Below, one piece after another: positions 44,237-49,531 of a stretch of 49,531 nt of DNA (position 1 is its first letter; the number at the start of each line of letters is the position of its first letter). The position numbers and the translations under genes are program-made. The notes beneath the pieces were generated by a model that ran no database searches, had not been told where the DNA came from, and was given only the letters and a program-made list of their open reading frames with translations. The DNA comes from Phoronis australis (lineage: Eukaryota; Phoronida; Phoronidae). Where the stretch lies: positions 552,281 through 601,811 of the forward strand of contig NMRA01000065.1 of assembly GCA_002633005.1 (NCBI GenBank), in the 5' to 3' direction.

Positions 44237-45400
44237 ATGTTAACTATGAACTGTATGAATTTATCAGTATTTAACTACAGACATAATAATTATAAGTGTT
44301 CGGGTGTCTGGAAAACAAAAATACCCCACTGCTTTTCGTCTATTACGCTCGACCTCACTCTTCTACTACGAAAACGACCCCGAACTGAGCACTTACGTAA
44401 TGTTTACTGCACAATGAAGAACTCATGTTGTGATATCCGAGTTATCATTGAGCAAAGTCTTTTGACTGCTGGTGACATAGAGGTCAATCCAGGACCAGGC
44501 ACTCAGGGTTTAGCCAGCTTCAAGGTCTTATTCACTAATATCAACAGTATCAAGGCGAACAATCTTTCAAGATTTGATCTTCTCAAGCAAGTTATTACAG
44601 ACAACAATTACATGGTCATTGCTATATGTGAATCTGGAACACTGTCCGAAGACAACCTCAGTGCACTTATTATTCCAGAATACCACATTGCCTACCACAC
44701 TAACGTCGGGAGGGGGTTGATCTTGTTTGTCCACAACTCCGTAAATTACAAAACAATTGATGATAAAATTATACAATCAATGAGTAACTGTTGGATTGAA
44801 CTTTACGTCAACCACAAAAAGGTATATTACGGTTTTTTCTATCGCTCACCCTCACAGACGTCCCATGAACGGAAAGCATATTTCAAAACCTTTTCAGAGC
44901 AATTGCAAGAACTCTCTCAAACTAATAAAACGATTATTATCAACGGGGATTTCAACGCAAGCAATAGTACTTGGTACTCTGAAGACAATGACAACCAAGC
45001 CGGTCTCGAATTATTCGATATTCTCCTCACAAATGACTGTATACAACTAATAACCGAGCCGACACGTTTAACAGAGTATTCACATTCTTGCCTTGATTTA
45101 TGTATAACAAACAATCTCGGATTAATTGAATCCACTTCTGTAAGGCCTCCCATTGGTAACTCAGACCACCACGTTATAGAAACAACATTCAAACTCAACT
45201 GCCCACCTAAAGAACCAGACATTATGAAGAAGATCTGGAATTACAACCTCATTAACATGGACAAACTGCGCTCTGACATAACCACATTCAACTGGAGTGA
45301 TATACTTAACGAAAGTGACATAAATGACGCAGTCTCAATATTCACACAGTCACTCTACAACATATTAGATAATAATATCCCATCAACCATGAAACAATAA
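44237..45400 (+). CDS. Retrotransposon ORF part 1: 2A-like motif and AP endonuclease domain
   Basis: 387 codons. Residues 1-78 are a basic, Cys-containing leader. Residues 79-87 read GDIEVNPGP, the 2A (StopGo) consensus D-x-E-x-NPGP. From about 92 an exonuclease-endonuclease-phosphatase fold follows: FTNINSI, AICESGTLSED (catalytic Glu), IINGDFNAS (Asp238) and GNSDHHVIE (Asp310-His311). The enzyme nicks target DNA to prime reverse transcription. The frame ends at TAA (45,398-45,400) inside an A-rich run. The protein clearly continues into the next frame, so this stop is a lesion. The true start could be downstream of the first ATG. Confidence 0.85.
   Translation: MLTMNCMNLSVFNYRHNNYKCSGVWKTKIPHCFSSITLDLTLLLRKRPRTEHLRNVYCTMKNSCCDIRVIIEQSLLTAGDIEVNPGPGTQGLASFKVLFTNINSIKANNLSRFDLLKQVITDNNYMVIAICESGTLSEDNLSALIIPEYHIAYHTNVGRGLILFVHNSVNYKTIDDKIIQSMSNCWIELYVNHKKVYYGFFYRSPSQTSHERKAYFKTFSEQLQELSQTNKTIIINGDFNASNSTWYSEDNDNQAGLELFDILLTNDCIQLITEPTRLTEYSHSCLDLCITNNLGLIESTSVRPPIGNSDHHVIETTFKLNCPPKEPDIMKKIWNYNLINMDKLRSDITTFNWSDILNESDINDAVSIFTQSLYNILDNNIPSTMKQ
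44471..44497 (+). promoter_or_regulatory. 2A-like ribosome-skipping site
   Basis: Codons for G-D-I-E-V-N-P-G-P. In known 2A sequences the Gly-Pro bond is not made, so the ribosome would release an 86-residue leader and continue with the endonuclease. CR1/L2/Rex1-type elements of sea urchin and amphioxus are reported to carry such motifs at this position. All consensus residues are present; activity is not shown by sequence. Confidence 0.8.
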
Positions 45401-45531
45401 AAAACAAGAACAAACCGTGGTTTAACAATAACATTAAGTCTGAAATAAATAAAAGAAATAAACTGTACAGATCGTTCAGAAGATCAAATAACCCATGCAC
45501 GTTCAAGCGCTACAAAGAACAGTGCAAGAGT

Positions 45532-47763
45532 GTGGAAGAACTAATTAAAAAGACAAAACAAGACTATAAGATGAAAGTTATCTCCAATATCAAAAATGTC
45601 TCCAAAAATTCTAAGGAATATTGGGATATAGTAAACAAAATTCGAGGACAGGTAAAGCAATCATCATACCCCACCATCCACTCAAAAGAATCCAACTCTC
45701 AGGCGTCATCCAAAGCCGATAAAAGTATCTTATTTCTAGACTACTTCACTGCCAAGAGTCACATTGCACCAACAATAAACTATCCAGAATTCCCAAACAG
45801 AACATTAGAACACCTCTCTTACATAGAAGCCCAACCATCTGAAGTCAGAAAACTACTAGAAAACATTGACGAAAACAAAAACGACGGTACCAATCTCATA
45901 ACCAATAAAATGATCAAGATAATAGCAAGAGAGCTTACACTTCCTCTGACAACATTATACAACAAAATATTACAATCTGGAAAATTTCCTTTGAACTGGA
46001 AGCTTGGCGTTATGATACCAATACACAAAAAGAACTCCAAAACAGACATTGCCAACTATCGCCCCATAACTCTACTTAACACCTTATCCAAAATTTTAGA
46101 AAAAATCATTTCTCAGCACATGTTTGACCACCTCTCTTCACAAAACCTCATATATCGTCGCCAATTTGGATTCATGCCTGGTAACAGCACTGTGTCGCAA
46201 CTTACAGAAATTGTACACGACATCCACCTCCAGTTTGAGCAAGGGTACAACGTGAGATCCGTATTTTTAGACATTGCGTCAGCTTTTGATGTCGTTCCCC
46301 ATGACCTGCTTCTACATAAATTACAATCTTACGGTTTCTCAGGCACTCTCCTCTTACTTTTAAAATCATATCTGGAAAATCGAACTTACAAAGTCCGAAT
46401 TGAGGGTGTCTTATCACCTTCATCAACGCCAGGTTTCGTAAATGCTGGAGTACCACAGGGTAGCGTACTAGGCCCCTTACTCTTTTTACTGTACATCAAT
46501 GATCTTCCAGACACGATAAGCTCTAAAACATTCTTATATGCTGATGACACTGCAATATTCCACCCATTCTCAAAAGAGCATCCCCATGACTCCTTACAAT
46601 TGCAAACTGACCTTAACAAACTCTATGACTGGTCTCACAAATGGAAGATGAAATTTAAACCTGAAAAAAGTGTTGATCTTATATTTTCTAAGTCTAATAA
46701 TACTCATTTCCAAACAAATCCAACACTGGAATTATCACTCAATGGGGAAGTTATCCCCAATAAGTTCACGCACAAACATCTTGGCTTGCTACTCGACCAT
46801 AAGCTTACATTTACTCCTCATTGTCGCGAACTCGTTCAAAAAGTACAAAAATTAATTAATCCAATTAGAATTATCTCTCGTCATCTCAACTCCATGCATC
46901 TTGAAACTCTGTTCAAGTCTTTTGTACTTCCACATCTAGATTACTGTGACATAATCTACCAATCGGCAAACGCTGGCATACTTCTCCAATTAGAAAGACT
47001 ACAATACCAAGCAGCTTTAGCCATAACTGGGGCATACAAAGGGTCCAACACAATCAAGGTTCTAAATAGTCTTCACTGGAGCAAACTAGCAACCCGTCGT
47101 AAACTCCACCTGTCCATGTATACATTCAAAGTCTTAACCAACATAAACAATTACTCTAACAAAATCCTCTTTGACTCCTACAAAAGACCAAGCACGAGAC
47201 CAGGACTCCGGCAAAGCAATATGTATACTATTCCAGCCTCCATCAGCCAAGCCTTTAGAAGATCAACGATATTAACTTGTATTGACAACTGGAATTCCTT
47301 ACCATTCAAAATAAAAGAAAGCACTTCAATCGTCACTCTCAAAAATAACTTTAAAATGCATACCACTACTCCAGACTTGCCAGTCCCATTGACATCATTC
47401 CAACTTCCCCGCAACCATGAAATAACCCTATACAGATCAAGATGTGGTCTATTCCTAAACAACGAGAAATTTAGACATAATTTTAATAATATTTCGGCTC
47501 TGTGTTCCTGTGGAGATACCCAGACATATCCTCATGTTTTCTTTGCTTGTGATGTATGCAAGGAGGAGAGGGTACAGCTCTTCCAGGCACTCGAACAATA
47601 CCCCAATGTTTATAAAAAATACTCTGAAATTCCGCAATTGTACAACAAAATTAATTTCTTTCTATATGGATGTCAAGAACTTAACTCAAACGAAAATATG
47701 GTTTTATTTGAAATAGTATCAGAATTTCTTTATAACATTAAATCTCTTTGTGTGAGTGGATAG
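45532..47763 (+). CDS. Retrotransposon ORF part 2: reverse transcriptase
   Basis: 743 codons from the first usable codon, but the frame is open upstream to the break near 45,397, where it reads KNKNKPWFNNNIKSEINKRN, a linker typical of these elements. RT motifs in order: NYRPITLLNTLSKILEKII, QFGFMPGNST, VFLDIASAFDVVPHDLL, PQGSVLGPLLFLLYINDLPD and the catalytic YADD (Asp338-Asp339). The thumb region has HKHLGLLLDHKLTF and FVLPHLDYCDIIYQ. The C-terminus has RCGLFLN and CSCGDTQTYPHVFFAC, a Cys/His cluster seen in related elements. Catalytic residues are intact, so this could be a young copy. Confidence 0.88.
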   Translation: MEELIKKTKQDYKMKVISNIKNVSKNSKEYWDIVNKIRGQVKQSSYPTIHSKESNSQASSKADKSILFLDYFTAKSHIAPTINYPEFPNRTLEHLSYIEAQPSEVRKLLENIDENKNDGTNLITNKMIKIIARELTLPLTTLYNKILQSGKFPLNWKLGVMIPIHKKNSKTDIANYRPITLLNTLSKILEKIISQHMFDHLSSQNLIYRRQFGFMPGNSTVSQLTEIVHDIHLQFEQGYNVRSVFLDIASAFDVVPHDLLLHKLQSYGFSGTLLLLLKSYLENRTYKVRIEGVLSPSSTPGFVNAGVPQGSVLGPLLFLLYINDLPDTISSKTFLYADDTAIFHPFSKEHPHDSLQLQTDLNKLYDWSHKWKMKFKPEKSVDLIFSKSNNTHFQTNPTLELSLNGEVIPNKFTHKHLGLLLDHKLTFTPHCRELVQKVQKLINPIRIISRHLNSMHLETLFKSFVLPHLDYCDIIYQSANAGILLQLERLQYQAALAITGAYKGSNTIKVLNSLHWSKLATRRKLHLSMYTFKVLTNINNYSNKILFDSYKRPSTRPGLRQSNMYTIPASISQAFRRSTILTCIDNWNSLPFKIKESTSIVTLKNNFKMHTTTPDLPVPLTSFQLPRNHEITLYRSRCGLFLNNEKFRHNFNNISALCSCGDTQTYPHVFFACDVCKEERVQLFQALEQYPNVYKKYSEIPQLYNKINFFLYGCQELNSNENMVLFEIVSEFLYNIKSLCVSG

Positions 47764-48003
47764 AATTTTATACATCTGTATGAAAATAAATTATTTTCAT
47801 TCGTTGTCATATATCACTGTATTCTTAACATCAGTTTTTTATTGATGTATTTGTATATAATCATTGTATATAGACTTCTTTGTATTTTTTTACCCAGATC
47901 TAATGCCTCTTGGCGCTTTCTGGGTTATGTATATTCATTGTATTCTGAAGATTTCGTAATAAACATTAAAAAAAAGTGTGTAATAAGCATTTTCTGCCGT
48001 CAG

Positions 48004-48560
48004 ATTACGAAAGGGATGTGTACGCTGAAGTGATAAAAGTCCCTGCGAAACAACGCCTGAAGAAGGGTGCGATACCGTAGCTTTTGGTTCCCGGCAGTGT
48101 TCCGTCGCCACCCCCGAGAAATGCGTTTTTGAAGCGAGAAGCTTCGCGATCTATGGCCATTACAGTGACTGGAGGCACTTCATCTACTGTCACCCGGAGT
48201 AGCAGTGATTTGCCCTGTGCTGTTGTTTCTAACACAGAGCCTGTGAGCAGCCCTGCAGCAATGTTGAATTGTGGGAGTGAATACAGGCCCAGTTCGACAC
48301 CCAGTGAAGAGGACGGTTCGTCGTCCAACGACCAGATCGGTGAACCAAACTTTGATAAGTTTGTTGTGGACTTGTCTAAAGTATTGGAGCTATTTAGAAA
48401 GTGCCAGGTGTCACACTGCGGGATGTAAGCATTGTGGGTGCTCAGGTCACCATCCAGTGGGAGTGTGTTGCGGGACACTGGGGCAAGTGGGACAGTTGTG
48501 CCTGTGCATACTCTGCCTCATTATACTCGGGCTCAAACATACAAGTTATACCCACCCACT
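48004..48560 (+). pseudogene. Kolobok-like transposase exon
   Basis: After acceptor TTTTCTGCCGTCAG the frame reads DYERDVYAEVIKVPAKQRLK then KGAIP and a stop. It matches the segment that follows THAP domains (ERDL...LKPGAVPTIF). A Ser-rich linker follows, then NFDKFVVDLSKVLELFRKC. After a one-base frame change comes DVSIVGAQVTIQWECVAGHW with GKWDS and ASLYSGSNIQVI. These resemble the zinc-binding and LL-ASILFSGSN segments of THAP-linked transposases I know from invertebrate genomes. The DDE catalytic part is missing before the right terminus, so this is a deleted copy. The overlapping minus-strand ORF (48,005-48,478) is a shadow. Confidence 0.5.
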
Positions 48561-48823
48561 GAGTGTCAGTGAAAAAATTCCTCGTCACCACTGCTATATG
48601 AACAAAGTCTCCATTACTCACGTCACTACTGTCACTGTGATATGGGTCGCCGACTCCAGTCATTTTCAGATTAATACAAACTCTAAAGAATCCCTAGATC
48701 CAACGTAATTGGGTTCTCTAACAACCTAGTTTGTCGTAAAAAACTCGTCGATGGGAAGTGGTGACGACAATTTTAGAAAAACAGCCCGAAAACAAAAGTA
48801 GTACAGATCCTCACACTAAACTA

Positions 48824-48883
48824 AAATTGATGCGAAATTCTTGCCTCCCAAAACGTCACTTCCGGAGTAGAGGACGAGTAATT
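48824..48883. repeat. Right terminal inverted repeat
   Basis: Partner of 42,685-42,744. Confidence 0.75.
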
Positions 48884-48886
48884 AGT

Positions 48887-48963
48887 TTTATCGTAATCTA
48901 TTTTGCCCGGGGTACGCCACGAGCTATGTTGCAGAGTAAAACAAGAGGAGGATTGGGAATATT
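48887..48963. repeat. 77-bp direct repeat, first copy
   Basis: Identical to the last 77 bases of the window (49,455-49,531), 568 bp away. It begins right outside the transposon's right terminus. Confidence 0.9.
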
Positions 48964-49454
48964 TGTCATTTATTATGACGTAATAGCTAAAACTAACTAA
49001 GACTCTGCAAGATGGGCATGCACAAAACGCCCACCGGCGTGTACAATGAATAGCCCTGCAAGAGGGAACAAAACAAAAGAACTGCCTGAAGGGCTTAAAG
49101 GAAAAGTACAGAACATGAACACAAAACTTGAAAAAACCTAGCAGGAAATGTATACGAGCAAAGAGAAAGTGGAACCGCCACCCGGGGTGGGGGGTGGGGA
49201 AAAAATGAAGAGAACGAACGTAGGTCTTGTAGACGACGAGGTAGGTGGCTGAATGAGAGACCACGTTGAACAGAACAAAGGAAATATGGACGACCAATCA
49301 GGAGTCGCGTAGAGAAACGTATGAATACAAAAGTAGGCCCTAGAGGCTATAAATAGAGATCTGTAATGCAAAATAAACCCTAAGGACTGGTCTCAAAATA
49401 AAGAGACAAGTGTCAAAATAATGACGATAAATGCATTTAACAAGTTAAATTTAA
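48964..49454. other. Spacer between direct repeats, LTR-like signals
   Basis: No ORF of note. TATAAATA at 49,348-49,355 and AATAAA at 49,372-49,377 lie close together, as in short LTRs, but no LTR boundary can be set within the window. Confidence 0.25.
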
Positions 49455-49531
49455 TTTATCGTAATCTATTTTGCCCGGGGTACGCCACGAGCTATGTTGC
49501 AGAGTAAAACAAGAGGAGGATTGGGAATATT
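49455..49531. repeat. 77-bp direct repeat, second copy, cut by the window end
   Basis: Exact copy of 48,887-48,963. It may continue beyond the window. Confidence 0.9.

Larger units (their letters stand above)
44237..47975 (+). mobile_element. Non-LTR retrotransposon, CR1/L2/Rex1-like (Jockey superfamily)
   Basis: Endonuclease-type (EEP) and reverse-transcriptase regions in order, a C-terminal Cys/His cluster, a short 3' UTR, and the end AATAAACATT plus eight A. It is nearly intact: I see one frame change between the two enzyme regions and no other lesion. It lies on the same strand as the THAP transposon that hosts it. The 5' boundary is unknown. A 38-bp relative of its tail is at 6229. Confidence 0.85.
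42685..48883 (+). mobile_element. Dead Kolobok-like THAP DNA transposon, about 6.2 kb, with a nested retrotransposon
   Basis: The termini at 42,685-42,744 and 48,824-48,883 are inverted repeats matching at 54 of 60 positions; the core GGAAGTGACGTTTTGGGAGG lies within a longer identical run. Inside the left end lies a THAP exon (42,849), inside the right end a transposase-like exon (48,004-48,560), same strand. TTAA sits at the left boundary (42,683-42,686); the right boundary has TAATTA, so the TTAA duplication expected for Kolobok is not exact. Without the retrotransposon the element would be about 2.5 kb. Confidence 0.6.

Noticed and set aside
45398-45405. Programmed -1 frameshift at A-AAA-AAC
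   Set aside because: The in-frame TAA comes before the heptamer, so a ribosome in the first frame would stop before reaching it.
48005-48478. 157-codon minus-strand ORF
   Set aside because: Antisense shadow of the transposase-like exon, which has recognisable blocks on the plus strand.
1-49531. tRNA or rRNA genes
   Set aside because: I scanned for T-arm motifs (GGTTCRAATCC) and rRNA landmarks and saw none.

Overview
Eukaryotic DNA from an invertebrate animal, most likely a deuterostome; amphioxus (Branchiostoma) is my best guess. The evidence is a multi-exon gene with GT-AG introns, a single-exon LRR-Ig-transmembrane receptor of the kind greatly expanded in lancelets, a CR1/L2-like retrotransposon carrying a 2A-like motif, and dense THAP-type DNA transposon debris. 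The species call is inference.

Layout. (1) 1-10.2 kb: intergenic, with a MITE end, a decayed HIRAN-like domain, a 38-bp retrotransposon tail, a THAP-exon relic (6.5-7.0 kb) and a perfect 43-bp hairpin insertion (9,604-9,695). (2) 10,276-27,178 (+): a complete SLC49A4/DIRC2-like lysosomal MFS transporter of 12 coding exons (491 aa), rebuilt by hand with every exon phase matching. Exon 4 exists in two copies, 4A (13,479-13,642) and 4B (17,782-17,945). Both are 164 bp with identical phases and both encode TM4-loop-TM5, so they look like mutually exclusive alternative exons. Including both, or neither, gives an early stop. Introns hold a 24-bp x9 minisatellite, a 58-bp x6 satellite and TE fragments. 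(3) 28.2-36.6 kb: 3' UTR, a foldback element, a decayed multi-frame pseudogene of a repetitive invertebrate family, a reverse-transcriptase scrap and several copies of one MITE family. (4) 36,678-38,927 (-): intact single-exon LRR-Ig membrane receptor with a TATA-like box upstream. (5) 39-42.2 kb: nothing recognised. (6) 42.2 kb to the end: a THAP relic on the minus strand, then a dead Kolobok-like THAP DNA transposon with 60-bp inverted termini (42,685 and 48,883). A nearly intact CR1/L2-like non-LTR retrotransposon (44,237-47,975) lies in what looks like its intron. The last 77 bp of the window repeat a block lying directly outside the right terminus.

The two host genes are convergent and unrelated in function: a lysosomal solute exporter and a probable recognition receptor. 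The most interesting signal is the duplicated transmembrane-pair exon, which would let one locus make two transporters differing only in two cavity-lining helices. The transposon layering is the second.
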